This document shows, piece after piece, positions 36,042 through 44,328 of a stretch of DNA of 64,000 bases. Every line of letters begins with the position of its first letter. The stretch's first letter is position 1. The stretch comes from Compostibacter hankyongensis (GTDB taxonomy: Bacteria; Bacteroidota; Bacteroidia; Chitinophagales; Chitinophagaceae): assembly GCF_039541075.1 (NCBI RefSeq), contig NZ_BAABFN010000002.1:957846-1021845 (forward strand). Reading direction: 5' to 3'. Position numbers and translations under genes: made by a program. The notes under the pieces were generated by a model. That model was not told the origin of the DNA. It did not search any database and was given only the letters and a program-made list of their open reading frames with translations.

Positions 36042-37127
36042 ATGAACGACCTAACTCATTTGCTGCATAAAATAGACCGCTATCTGAACGGTCAGATGAA
36101 CGAAGCGGAAGAACGGGCCTTCGAAGCCCTGCGCCGTGACAATGGCGACGTGGAAAAGGAATTCCATGAACAGGCTGCTTTCCGCAGTATGCTGCAGGAC
36201 CATGCAGACCGGAAGGCTTTTATACAGAAGCTGCATGCAGCAGAGGAAAAAATCACCGCCCACTCCGGCATGCGCTCCGAAAAAGGGAAAAACAACATCT
36301 TCCAGCTTTCACGCCAGGCATGGCGCATGACCGGTATTGCCGCAGCGGTGGCAGTGCTGGTAGCCACCGCCGCGCTTTGGATCACCGGCGGCTTCAGCAA
36401 CGATTCCGGCAGCACCTATATGATCCTGCGCCGTGAGATCGACAATATCAAAAAGTCCCAGACCGCCCTGATGAAGGACTTCAATTCTTCCCATACCCGC
36501 CCGCCCGCCGATCCCGGTTCCTTCGGCGGCACCGGCTTTGCCATATCCTCCGACGGCTATATTACCACCAACCGCCATGTGATCCGCAATGCCGATTCCG
36601 TGTATGTGCAGAATAATAAAGGGGAAGCCTATAAGGCCAACATCGTCTACCAGGATCCGGTAAGCGACCTGGCGGTGCTGAAGGTGGAAGATTCCGCGTT
36701 TATGCTTCCCGCCCTCCCTTATACCCTGGCCGCCCGCAGCGCAGATATCGGCGAAGACGTCTTTACGCTGGGCTTCCCGAAAGACGATATGGTTTACGGT
36801 AAAGGCTATATCAGTGCGGAAACCGGCTTCGAGGGAGATACCTGCGCCTATCAGATCGCCCTCACCGTAAACCCCGGCAACAGCGGGGGACCCCTCATAG
36901 ATGATCGCGGCAATATCCTGGGAATCGTCAGCGGCAAGCAGACCTCGGCCAACGATATCGCTTTCGCCATCAAATCGCATTACCTGAAAAGCCTGATCGA
37001 CAGCATCCCGGCGATGAACCGCAAATGCAGCATCCTGCACAGGAGCACCAATTCTCTCCGCCTCAGCCGGGTGGACCAGATCAAGAAGCTGGAAGATTAC
37101 ATGTTTCTGGTAAAGGTCTATAACTAA
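36042..37127 (+). CDS. Membrane-tethered trypsin-like serine protease with anti-sigma-like N-terminus
   Basis: A 361-residue single-pass protein. Residues 1-96 are cytoplasmic by prediction and start like Bacteroidota anti-sigma factors (a helical IDRYLNGQMNEAEERAFEAL segment). A transmembrane helix spans about 97-117, a short coiled stretch 125-148, and a periplasmic S1C-like protease domain about 160-330 with a complete triad: His179 (TTNRHV), Asp209 (SDLAVL) and Ser281 (NPGNSGGP). No PDZ domain follows. The ATG at 36042 directly follows the sigma-gene stop; a GTG at 36039 overlaps that stop and would add one residue. It may sense or degrade envelope proteins and control the sigma factor, which is inference. 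It converges with altronate dehydratase with a 3-base gap. Confidence 0.85.
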   Translation: MNDLTHLLHKIDRYLNGQMNEAEERAFEALRRDNGDVEKEFHEQAAFRSMLQDHADRKAFIQKLHAAEEKITAHSGMRSEKGKNNIFQLSRQAWRMTGIAAAVAVLVATAALWITGGFSNDSGSTYMILRREIDNIKKSQTALMKDFNSSHTRPPADPGSFGGTGFAISSDGYITTNRHVIRNADSVYVQNNKGEAYKANIVYQDPVSDLAVLKVEDSAFMLPALPYTLAARSADIGEDVFTLGFPKDDMVYGKGYISAETGFEGDTCAYQIALTVNPGNSGGPLIDDRGNILGIVSGKQTSANDIAFAIKSHYLKSLIDSIPAMNRKCSILHRSTNSLRLSRVDQIKKLEDYMFLVKVYN

Positions 37128-37130
37128 CGC

Positions 37131-38780
37131 TTACAGGGATACGCCTCTTTTCCAGGGGATAAAATCATCCTGCCCCAGGGCCATGGCGCGGGTAATATGC
37201 TCCCCTCCCGCTACCCCGATCAGGTATTCGAGGATGGCGATGCCTGCTTCTTCCACTGTTTGTTCACCGGAGATAATACCTCCCGTATCGATGTCGATGA
37301 TATCCGGCATCCGCCGGGCGAGGGCATGGTTGGTGGCGATCTTCACCATGGGCGATACGGGATTGCCGGTGGGTGTTCCGAGACCTGTGGTAAACAATTG
37401 CAGGGTACAGCCTGCCCCTCCCATACCGGTTGTGGCTTCCACATCGTTGCCTGGCGTGCAGAGCAGATTCAGCCCCGGCCTGACGGCATATTCGGGGTAA
37501 TCCAGCACATCCGTTACCGGGGAAGTACCCCCTTTTCGCGCTGCCCCGGCCGATTTAATGGCGTCGGTAATCAGCCCGTCCCGGATATTTCCCGGCGAAG
37601 GATTTTTATCAAACCCCGACCCAACCGCTTCCGCACGGTGCGCATAAGCCGTCATCAGCCGGGAAAAACGTGCGGCGATATCGTCGTTTACACAACGGTC
37701 GATCAGCTCCTGCTCTACGCCGCAGAGCTCGGGAAACTCGGCCATCACCACCCGGGCTCCCAGGGCCACCAGCAGGTCGGCGCAATGGCCGACAGCAGGG
37801 TTGGCCGAGATGCCGCTAAAGCCGTCCGAGCCGCCGCATTTTACCCCCACCGTAAGCTTGCTGAGCGGCGCAGGCTTACGCTGCTGCTCGTTTATCACGG
37901 CAAGGCCGAGAAAAGTCTGCCGTATCGCTTCGCTGATCATGGCAAACTCGCTTCCCCACGCCTGCTGCTCAAAAAACAAAAGCGGCTTGTCAAAATGCGG
38001 GCTCCTCTTGGCGATCTGCGCTTTCAGGATATCGAACTGGGCATGCTGGCATCCCAGGCTCAGCACCGTGATGCCGGCCACATTGGGGTGTACGGAATAG
38101 CCTGCCAGCAGACCGCAGAGATTGTTGGCATCTTCCCGGGTACCGCCGCATCCGCCTTCATGAACGAGAAATTTAATGCCATCCACGCCCGGGAACAAAC
38201 GGTTACGGCCGTACGATGCCCGGTTATCGGCAAAGGTCATCTTCCGGATCGCCTCCGGATCATGGGCATCCTGCCAGGCGGCAGCCATTTCACGTACCTG
38301 CATCCGGTAGATATCCGGCTGGGCATATCCCAGCTCTTTCAGGAAGGCATCCCGGATGATCTGTATGTTCCTGTTCTCACAAAAGACGAGAGGGATCACC
38401 AGCCAGTAGTTCTGCGTCCCTACCTGCCCGTCGCTGCGGTGATATCCCATAAAGGTGCGGTCCTTCCAGCGGCTGATATCGGGAGGCTGCCAGTGGTAAG
38501 TTTTGGTCCGGCGTCCGTAATGCTGTGCAGCATGCTGCACGTTGTGCACCGTCAGTAACCCGCCGGCAGAGATGGCCTCCACCGTTTTCCCGACCAATAC
38601 GCCGTACATATATACATCCTCTCCCGGGGCAAGAGCCCGGACGGTAAACTTGTGCTTTTGCGGAATATCCGCCGCCAGGCGGACGCTTTGGCCGTCCAGC
38701 GCAAATTCCGTCCCTGCCCTCAGATCGGCCAGGGCCACCCGTACGTTGTCCCGCGGATGTATCTGTAATACCCTTTTCAT
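37131..38780 (-). CDS. uxaA: Altronate dehydratase
   Basis: A 549-residue enzyme of the UxaA family that dehydrates D-altronate to 2-keto-3-deoxygluconate in galacturonate breakdown. The N-terminal SAF domain (about 1-95) is fused to the catalytic domain with EGGCGGTREDANN, KCGGSDGFSGISANP and ATTGMGGAGCTLQL, the last giving the iron-binding cysteine region. Residues match altronate rather than galactarate dehydratase only by general similarity. No uxaB, uxaC or kdgK is adjacent. A promoter with TTG-N20-CAGCTTTG lies upstream. Confidence 0.9.
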   Translation of the reverse strand: MKRVLQIHPRDNVRVALADLRAGTEFALDGQSVRLAADIPQKHKFTVRALAPGEDVYMYGVLVGKTVEAISAGGLLTVHNVQHAAQHYGRRTKTYHWQPPDISRWKDRTFMGYHRSDGQVGTQNYWLVIPLVFCENRNIQIIRDAFLKELGYAQPDIYRMQVREMAAAWQDAHDPEAIRKMTFADNRASYGRNRLFPGVDGIKFLVHEGGCGGTREDANNLCGLLAGYSVHPNVAGITVLSLGCQHAQFDILKAQIAKRSPHFDKPLLFFEQQAWGSEFAMISEAIRQTFLGLAVINEQQRKPAPLSKLTVGVKCGGSDGFSGISANPAVGHCADLLVALGARVVMAEFPELCGVEQELIDRCVNDDIAARFSRLMTAYAHRAEAVGSGFDKNPSPGNIRDGLITDAIKSAGAARKGGTSPVTDVLDYPEYAVRPGLNLLCTPGNDVEATTGMGGAGCTLQLFTTGLGTPTGNPVSPMVKIATNHALARRMPDIIDIDTGGIISGEQTVEEAGIAILEYLIGVAGGEHITRAMALGQDDFIPWKRGVSL

Positions 38781-38815
38781 CCGTTAATCTTGTTTTTTTT
38801 ACGGTCGGATGACTG

Positions 38816-38846
38816 CAAAGCTGCATCGAGACCTATCATAAATCAA
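38816..38846 (-). promoter_or_regulatory. Promoter of uxaA (TTG-N20-CAGCTTTG)
   Basis: On the minus strand, TTG (38844-38846) is followed after 20 bases by CAGCTTTG (38816-38823), which has one mismatch to the -7 consensus, 36 bases before the uxaA ATG. Confidence 0.5.
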
Positions 38847-38959
38847 CTATGAGCCATATAAACCCCGCACATCAGCGCGCTCCCCTGCCATAAATATTAG
38901 CGCATCCGTTTCGTAAGTATCCCTGCTCATTTAATGCCTGTGCTTATTTTAAAAGCAGA

Positions 38960-38991
38960 CCGGTTTTCCTGGGTAAATTTTAAAAAACCGG
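38960..38991 (-). terminator. Possible terminator after the regulatory-domain gene
   Basis: CCGGTTTT and AAAACCGG form an 8-bp stem with a 16-base loop. A second small stem (TGCTT/AAGCA, 38941-38957) follows on the minus strand. The U-tail is weak. Confidence 0.35.
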
Positions 38992-39100
38992 GCGGCGTAT
39001 GTTGATTGAAAATTATCAATTATACATTTTATTTTCACCCGTATACTCCGGGCTGCCGCACTGCGCCGGCCCGGCAGGATAAGATACGGTACAGGATGGG

Positions 39101-39820
39101 TCAGCGGGTTTTCCGGATATAATCTTCGTACTGCTGCTTTATCCAGGATTGAAATTCCAGATCGGAGGATATACGGGCGAACCCGTAGGGAGGTCTCCGG
39201 GCCTGCATAAAGGCATGCAAGGCGTCTCCGCTGAGACCGGTGAGGCGGGTGACCAGATCGGCGGTATAACGGCTGTCAATAAACGCATTTTGTTCAAACA
39301 CTGCATATTGCTCCAGAAAACGGCGCTTCTTTTTTTCCGCCGCCCGGGTGAAGGGGTGCAGCACCAGTCCGAAGCCGGCATCATTGTTCTTGGGCGACCG
39401 TTCGTTATCCACCAGCTTCACCGGCGGCTTATCCAGGTATTCGTGAAAAAGCTGGCGCCGCTGCAGCGAATCGCGCTGGTAATCGGTAAGTCCGCCGATT
39501 TCCACTTCGGGGAGCTCCTGGCTGCTGACCTCCAGATAGATATCTGTCGGAGCGCTTTCCGTTCCTTTTATCGTAAGGCTGTCCGTTTTATAACCCAGGT
39601 AGGAGAAAAATACCTCGTCGCCCTTCCGTGCCACGATATGATAATTGCCGCCCTGATCCGTCATCCCCAGCGTACCCGCTGTTTTATTAAAGACGGTGGC
39701 GGGATAGAGGACGCGATCGCTGCCCTTCTCCAGCACCCTGCCGCTCAGCACCGTCTGGGCGGCTACCGGGCATACCCCTCCAAGCAGAAGAGCTCCTATC
39801 AGAAATGCATAAATTCTCAC
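39101..39820 (-). CDS. Secreted carboxypeptidase-regulatory-like domain protein
   Basis: A 239-residue exported protein. A signal peptide (about residues 1-21, ending VAAQ) precedes a carboxypeptidase-regulatory-like beta-sandwich (about 24-95: LSGRVLEKGSDRVLYPATVFNKTAGTLGMTDQGGNYHI...FFSYLGYKTDSL). The remaining 140 residues are charged and helical (AEKKKRRFLEQYAVFEQ) with no domain I know. The start is GTG. Proteins of this type occur widely in Bacteroidota; the function is not established. Confidence 0.78.
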   Translation of the reverse strand: MRIYAFLIGALLLGGVCPVAAQTVLSGRVLEKGSDRVLYPATVFNKTAGTLGMTDQGGNYHIVARKGDEVFFSYLGYKTDSLTIKGTESAPTDIYLEVSSQELPEVEIGGLTDYQRDSLQRRQLFHEYLDKPPVKLVDNERSPKNNDAGFGLVLHPFTRAAEKKKRRFLEQYAVFEQNAFIDSRYTADLVTRLTGLSGDALHAFMQARRPPYGFARISSDLEFQSWIKQQYEDYIRKTR

Positions 39821-39863
39821 GGCTACATTTATAACAATTTTGCCCGGGAATGGTTGAGGAGCG

Positions 39864-41492
39864 CTACCGGTAGAGCTCTTCCTGCAACGCCTTTACCCGC
39901 TCGTCCGCCAGGTATTCATCAAAGGTGCACAGGCGGTCGATGATGCCGCCGGGGGTCAGCTCTATCACCCGGTTTACCACAGTCTGCAAAAAAGTATGGT
40001 CATGCGAGGTGAGCAGCACAATGCCCTTAAACCCGATCATGGCATCGTTAAAGCTCTGTATGCTTTCCAGGTCGAGATGGTTGGTGGGCTCATCAAGGAT
40101 CACCACGTTGGGGTCCTGGAGCATCATCCGGCTGATCATGCAACGTACCTTTTCCCCGCCGCTCAGTACGCCGGTTCTTTTATGGACCTCATCGCCGCTG
40201 AACAGCATTTTGCCCAGGAAACCGCGGAGAAAGGGCTCATCCACGTCTGTCACATGCGGAGGCACATACTGTCGGAGCCATTCCATCAGGTCGAGGCTTT
40301 CGTCGGTAAAGTAAGGCGCATTGTCATTGGGCAGGTAGGCCCGGGTAACGGTGCCTCCCCATTCGTATTTGCCGCCGCCGGGCTCCTGCCGGCCGTTGAT
40401 GATCTCAAAAAAGCTGGTCAGGGCAAGGTGGTTACGGCTGATAAAGGCGATCTTGTCCCCCTTGCTGACCGAAAAGCTGACGTCTTTGAAAAGAGGATGT
40501 TCGTCCTGGTATTTTTCCAGCTTCTCCACGTTGAGGATGGCATTGCCCACCTCGCGCTGCTGTTTGAAGATAATACCGGGGTATTTACGGTAAGAAGGGG
40601 TGATCTCTTCGATGTTGAGCTTCTCCAGCGCTTTTTTCCGGGAGGTAGCCTGCCGGCTCTTGGAGGCATTGGCGCTGAAGCGGGCAATAAACTCCTGCAG
40701 GGCGGCGCGCTTCTCCTCTACCTTCTTATTGCGGTCGGCCAGCTGCCGGGCCATCAGCTGGGAAGACTCATACCAGAAGGTGTAGTTGCCGGTGAAGATG
40801 CGGATCCGGGAGCGGTCCACATCGGCGATGTGGGTGCAGACCTGGTCCAGGAAATGGCGGTCGTGCGACACCACGATCACGATGTTCTCATAATCCGCCA
40901 AGAAGTTTTCCAGCCAGCCGATGGTGCTTACGTCCAGATTGTTCGTCGGCTCGTCGAGCAGCAGGATATCGGGATTACCAAAGAGCGCCTGTGCCAGCAG
41001 CACCCGCACCTTCAGGTTGCCGCTCAGCTCTTTCATCAGGATGTTGTGCAGGCCTTCCTCCACGCCGAGGTTTCCCAGCAGGGCAGCCGCATCATTCTCG
41101 GCCGTATATCCCCCCATTTCGCCAAAGGCCGCTTCCAGCTCCCCTGCCCGCATACCGTCGGCCTCGGAGAAATCGGGCTTGGCATAGATGGCGTCCCGCT
41201 CCTGCATAACCTTCCACATGGGCTGGTTGCCCATCAGCACGGTCTGCAGCACAGGCATTTCATCAAATTCAAACTGATCCTGCTTCAGCACGCTCATCCG
41301 CTCGCCGGGGGTGATCTCCACGGTACCCTTGTTGGGCTCCACCACGCCGCTGAGTATCTTCAGAAATGTAGACTTGCCGGCGCCGTTGGCCCCCACCACT
41401 CCGTAGCAGTTGCCTTTGGTGAAGTTAAGGTTGACCTCTTCGAACAATACCCGTTTGCCGAAGGAAAGCGTAACGTTTTTTACACTGATCAT
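39864..41492 (-). CDS. ABC-F family ATPase, YbiT-like
   Basis: A 542-residue soluble protein with two ABC domains and no membrane segment, as in ABC-F translation factors that bind the ribosomal E site. Domain 1 has Walker A GANGAGKST, signature LSGNLKVRVLLAQ and Walker B ILLLDEPTNNLD. The linker (about 240-310) is charged (RNKKVEEKRAALQEF). Domain 2 has an intact signature LSGGEKVRCMIS and Walker B VVILDEPTNHLD, but its Walker A is degenerate: SRNHLALTS in place of GxxGxGKS/T. Whether domain 2 binds ATP is therefore doubtful. A -7 element lies just upstream. Confidence 0.92.
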   Translation of the reverse strand: MISVKNVTLSFGKRVLFEEVNLNFTKGNCYGVVGANGAGKSTFLKILSGVVEPNKGTVEITPGERMSVLKQDQFEFDEMPVLQTVLMGNQPMWKVMQERDAIYAKPDFSEADGMRAGELEAAFGEMGGYTAENDAAALLGNLGVEEGLHNILMKELSGNLKVRVLLAQALFGNPDILLLDEPTNNLDVSTIGWLENFLADYENIVIVVSHDRHFLDQVCTHIADVDRSRIRIFTGNYTFWYESSQLMARQLADRNKKVEEKRAALQEFIARFSANASKSRQATSRKKALEKLNIEEITPSYRKYPGIIFKQQREVGNAILNVEKLEKYQDEHPLFKDVSFSVSKGDKIAFISRNHLALTSFFEIINGRQEPGGGKYEWGGTVTRAYLPNDNAPYFTDESLDLMEWLRQYVPPHVTDVDEPFLRGFLGKMLFSGDEVHKRTGVLSGGEKVRCMISRMMLQDPNVVILDEPTNHLDLESIQSFNDAMIGFKGIVLLTSHDHTFLQTVVNRVIELTPGGIIDRLCTFDEYLADERVKALQEELYR

Positions 41493-41518
41493 ATCCTGCC
41501 TTGCTTTTTTTAAGGCTG

Positions 41519-41526
41519 CAAAGGTA
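41519..41526 (-). promoter_or_regulatory. -7 element (TACCTTTG) for the ABC-F gene
   Basis: Exact TAnnTTTG match, 26 bases upstream of the ABC-F ATG; no clear -33. Confidence 0.55.
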
Positions 41527-41564
41527 CAAAACAGGACAGACTTTGCCGGGCAGGCCGGCTTGTT

Positions 41565-42320
41565 TTATCCTTTTATGGTTTCCAGCCAGGCATGCGCCAT
41601 CAGCGCGTCGCCGGCGGCGCCGGGATGCACCCCGTCCGGCGTCCAGTAGCTGGCGGGAGCGGACTTCTGGGCCTGGTCATAAATATGCTGATAAGGAATA
41701 AAGGCGGCGCCAAAGGAATCGGCTATCTCGCGGGCAGCCTGCTGATAGCCGGTAAAGGTGGGGAACCAGCTGTCATCCACGGCTTTTACTCCACGGACGG
41801 CGTAGGGCTCCCCGATGATCAGCTTTATATCGGGAAATTGCTTGCGGGTACGCTCCAGGAGGGCGCGGTAATCGTCGCGGTAGGTTTGCAGCGTTCCTTT
41901 ATATCCGCCGGTGAGGGTATGCCAGTAATCGTTCACCCCGACCAGGATGCTCAGCACGGTAGGCTTCAGCGCGAGGCAATCCTCCTCCCAGCGGTCGGCC
42001 AGCTGGAACACCTTGTTACCGCTTATACCGCGGTTGTATATCTGCAGATGCTTCCCGGGGTATTTGTACAAGAGCTCCGATCCTGCGATGAGGGGATAGC
42101 CGGGTCCGAGCCCGCTGTTGCTGTTGGCATCCTTCGCATTGCGGTTTCTGCCCATATCGGTAATGGAATCCCCCTGGAAAAGCACTACATCATTGTCGGA
42201 CAGGGTTATTTTTTTCCCCTTCTGCTTGCTGAGCGCAGCCGAAACGATGCCGGGAATGCTAACAGCCATCGTGCTTCCGATTGCCGTCTTTTTAATAAAA
42301 CTCCTGCGATCTTGTATCAT
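41565..42320 (-). CDS. SGNH/GDSL-family hydrolase, exported
   Basis: A 251-residue SGNH esterase or lipase-like protein. The N-terminus DRRSFIKKTAIGSTMAVSIPGIVSAAL is Tat-like. Block I carries the nucleophile serine (FQGDSITDMGR), followed by GISGNKV, LVGVNDYW (oxyanion Asn), and the C-terminal DGVHP with the catalytic Asp-His. Such enzymes often deacetylate sugars, so it may assist carbohydrate use; the neighbourhood does not prove it. The downstream ABC-F gene is on the same strand 72 bases further. Confidence 0.87.
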   Translation of the reverse strand: MIQDRRSFIKKTAIGSTMAVSIPGIVSAALSKQKGKKITLSDNDVVLFQGDSITDMGRNRNAKDANSNSGLGPGYPLIAGSELLYKYPGKHLQIYNRGISGNKVFQLADRWEEDCLALKPTVLSILVGVNDYWHTLTGGYKGTLQTYRDDYRALLERTRKQFPDIKLIIGEPYAVRGVKAVDDSWFPTFTGYQQAAREIADSFGAAFIPYQHIYDQAQKSAPASYWTPDGVHPGAAGDALMAHAWLETIKG

Positions 42321-42424
42321 GAGGCGATAAATCTTGAATGTTTAAGAAAAGAATATCCCACCCAAGATACAAATGAAAGAAAAAATTTTCGAGGAAATTT
42401 GAAGTCAGCCGAAAAAGAAATACC

Positions 42425-42456
42425 CTCTCCATTTTTGAAAAATAGAAACCGGAGAG
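42425..42456 (-). terminator. Possible terminator after higA
   Basis: Stem CTCTCC/GGAGAG (42425-42430, 42451-42456) encloses an inner ATTTTT/AAAAAT stem. It lies 20 bases after the higA stop on the minus strand. The tail is poor in U. Confidence 0.4.
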
Positions 42457-42475
42457 GTAGCACAAGTTGCATGGC

Positions 42476-42793
42476 CTACAAAGCTGCAACCGCATTTCTC
42501 CAAAACACCCGAATACTTCCGGTATCCACTTTCTTTCGGGCCTGGAATAGATCATAATATTCCTGTGTCCGCAGCCAAAATTCTGGAGTAGCTCCCAAAC
42601 CGGTTGCCAGTTTTATAGCCATTTCCGGTGTCACCCCCTGCCTGCCGTTGATGATGGCAGATAGCGTCTTGCGTGTGGTTCCCAATCCCTTAGCCACTTC
42701 CTCAATAGAAAGCTTCTCGCTGGTCTCTTCGCGTATTCCCTCAATCGTCTCCCGAATCAATTCACCGGGATGCGCAGGATTATACATGGTCAT
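42476..42793 (-). CDS. higA: HigA-type antitoxin, XRE family
   Basis: A 105-residue DNA-binding antitoxin. The N-terminus PAHPGELIRETIE is the HigA signature, followed by a helix-turn-helix (SIEEVAKGLGTTRKTLSAIINGRQGV). The C-terminal part has the usual PEFWLRTQEYYDL segment. It is the second gene of the pair, 15 bases after higB, the typical toxin-first order. It should repress the promoter upstream of higB. Bases here are visibly AT-richer than in the flanking genes. Confidence 0.93.
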   Translation of the reverse strand: MTMYNPAHPGELIRETIEGIREETSEKLSIEEVAKGLGTTRKTLSAIINGRQGVTPEMAIKLATGLGATPEFWLRTQEYYDLFQARKKVDTGSIRVFWRNAVAAL

Positions 42794-42808
42794 ATCTTTA
42801 TCCTCCTT

Positions 42809-43087
42809 TTAGTGGTAATCTATATAATCTACGTCTTGTGCATTTTCACCTTCGAATCGAAATATGATTCTAAAATTCTTATCCACCTTTACCGCCCAAA
42901 AGTTTTTCAAATCGCCTTTGAGCTGATGGAATCCATATCCTGGTACGTTCAGTTCCTCTGGAGTTGCAGCTGCATCCAAACGAGTCAGTATCAACCGGAT
43001 TTTACTAACGTGGCTTGCATTTAGCTTGGAAACATCTCCTTTTTCATAAAATCGCTTTAATCCTTTGTGCCGGATGCTCCCAATCAT
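42809..43087 (-). CDS. higB: HigB-type toxin, RelE/ParE superfamily
   Basis: A 92-residue mRNA-cutting toxin of the HigB family. The start IRHKGLKRFYEKGD and the central LNVPGYGFHQLKGDLKNFWAVKVDKNFRIIF motif are typical. It precedes higA. The promoter TTTTG-N20-TACATTTG and a 12-base inverted repeat lie just before the ATG. Confidence 0.92.
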   Translation of the reverse strand: MIGSIRHKGLKRFYEKGDVSKLNASHVSKIRLILTRLDAAATPEELNVPGYGFHQLKGDLKNFWAVKVDKNFRIIFRFEGENAQDVDYIDYH

Positions 43088-43088
43088 A

Positions 43089-43124
43089 TTACAAATGTAA
43101 CTCGTAACGTATCAAGTTCCAAAA
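43089..43124 (-). promoter_or_regulatory. higBA promoter and candidate HigA operator
   Basis: Minus strand: TTTTG (43120-43124), a 20-base spacer, and TACATTTG (43092-43099). The inverted repeat TTACA-N2-TGTAA (43089-43100) covers the -7 element, which suits a repressor site for HigA. Confidence 0.65.
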
Positions 43125-43183
43125 TTAATTTTAGCCGGATCCGGATATTTGTGTGGCAAACTTATCGAATAATTTCGCCTGTC

Positions 43184-44182
43184 TCAGGGTACGCATATTT
43201 TTAGGTCTGTATTGTCCCCGTAGCTGAAGGTATTCTGCAGGAACCAGCGAGCTTTATAAATCTTCAGGCCAGCCTCGCTGAATACCGTATTCCCCTCACG
43301 GTCCAGCACCTCGTCGGTCCACCACTTTTCTTTGGGCAGGATGATGATCACGGGAAAACCTTCCGGACCGGAGCTGACGCTTTTGATATTGCGGGTATAC
43401 TTCCCGGCTACAGGCGTAACAGACCGGCCGGCGGGATCCACCCGGTAGGTATCCTTCAGGGTGGTCAGCCAGAGCAAATCTTTTCCGTAAACGGGAAACA
43501 GGTCGTGCGCGTCCGTATCCGGCAGCATAAGCGAATCTGCGCAGGTCAGGTCCGGTCTTTTACAGTTTCCGTTGTACCGGAAAGCATAGAGCTTATTCCG
43601 GGCGGCCGACCACAGCAGCTGTCTTTTTTTATCCCATACCACATTGTGCGCAAACGGCAGGGGAATGACTTTGCGGTAGATTTTCCCGGGGGATGAGAGG
43701 GTATCCACATGAAACAGCACCAGCCGGTTGTCTGTGCTGGACGCCGTCACAATATTGCCATCCGGCAGCAGCTCCGAGGAGTGCGGATTCTTACCGGCAT
43801 GGGCGTAAAACACGGCCCGCTTATCTGCAACACGGACCAGGGCCACACCTCCGCCGGACGCGTTGAGCAGGATATATCTGTTGCCGTACACCGGCTTGGC
43901 ATCATCGGGGGTTGAAAACCAGCCGGTGTCTTCCGGACGTATTGCAGGGTCCAGGCTGGCATGCCAGCTCCAGACAATACTGCCGGTCTCCGTATTCACA
44001 ATGTCGATGCCGTGGCTGCGCTGTTCGGCGATGACGATACATTTTGTACAGTCCCCCAATGAAGCAGTATCCCCGGAGGGTCCGGCATCTCCTGCGGAAT
44101 GACCGGTACCCCTACCGCAGGCGGCGGCCAGCAGCAAAATGCCCGTCAGCAGGTAATGGAAAGATGTAAATTTTTTTTGCAT
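43184..44182 (-). CDS. Lipoprotein of the DUF6528-like propeller type
   Basis: A 332-residue lipoprotein (signal MQKKFTSFHYLLTGILLLAAAC, acylated Cys following LAAA). The mature part is made of beta-propeller-like strands, with CIVIAEQRSHGIDIVNTETGSIVWSWH at the start and repeated D-x-x-P and W motifs. I take it to be DUF6528, a family seen near SusCD genes in Bacteroidota, with moderate certainty. It lies 146 bases downstream of susD with a hairpin between, so it probably belongs to that locus and may bind the same glycan. Confidence 0.7.
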   Translation of the reverse strand: MQKKFTSFHYLLTGILLLAAACGRGTGHSAGDAGPSGDTASLGDCTKCIVIAEQRSHGIDIVNTETGSIVWSWHASLDPAIRPEDTGWFSTPDDAKPVYGNRYILLNASGGGVALVRVADKRAVFYAHAGKNPHSSELLPDGNIVTASSTDNRLVLFHVDTLSSPGKIYRKVIPLPFAHNVVWDKKRQLLWSAARNKLYAFRYNGNCKRPDLTCADSLMLPDTDAHDLFPVYGKDLLWLTTLKDTYRVDPAGRSVTPVAGKYTRNIKSVSSGPEGFPVIIILPKEKWWTDEVLDREGNTVFSEAGLKIYKARWFLQNTFSYGDNTDLKICVP

Positions 44183-44209
44183 GTGCACAATATCGGTTCA
44201 ATACAAGAA

Positions 44210-44238
44210 GGGCCGGTGTCCTTTCGGAACCCCGGCCC
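44210..44238 (-). terminator. Hairpin between susD and the DUF6528-like gene
   Basis: GGGCCGG...CCGGCCC stem with an inner TCC-GAAA-GGA tetraloop. It may end the susCD transcript partly or stabilise its 3' end, while letting some reading into the next gene. The U-tail is imperfect. Confidence 0.5.
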
Positions 44239-44293
44239 AAATATAGGAAGTCCGCTGTTCAAGATCGAAGTGTTAACATTTATTTATTCGGCA

Positions 44294-44328
44294 TTGAACC
44301 TTAGACTTTAAACTTCAGAGCTCAAACC
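44294..44328 (-). repeat. Heptamer tandem repeat abutting the susD stop, 5 units
   Basis: Units on the plus strand: TTGAACC, TTAGACT, TTAAACT, TCAGAGC, TCAAACC, in exact 7-base phase, ending one base before the susD stop codon. It is a different sequence family from YYTYRCC. Confidence 0.7.

Larger units (their letters stand above)
38781..39100. other. 320-bp intergenic region with promoter and tandem hairpins
   Basis: It lies between the stop of a regulatory-domain gene and the start of uxaA, both on the minus strand. Beside the promoter it holds two small hairpins (38941-38957 and 38960-38991). No gene is seen. Confidence 0.6.

Noticed and set aside
37131..38780. Hexuronate operon
   Set aside because: Only altronate dehydratase is present; no uxaB, uxaC, kdgK or regulator lies next to it.
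42476..43087. Phage or transposon remnant around higBA
   Set aside because: No integrase, transposase, att-like repeat or terminal inverted repeat is visible nearby.
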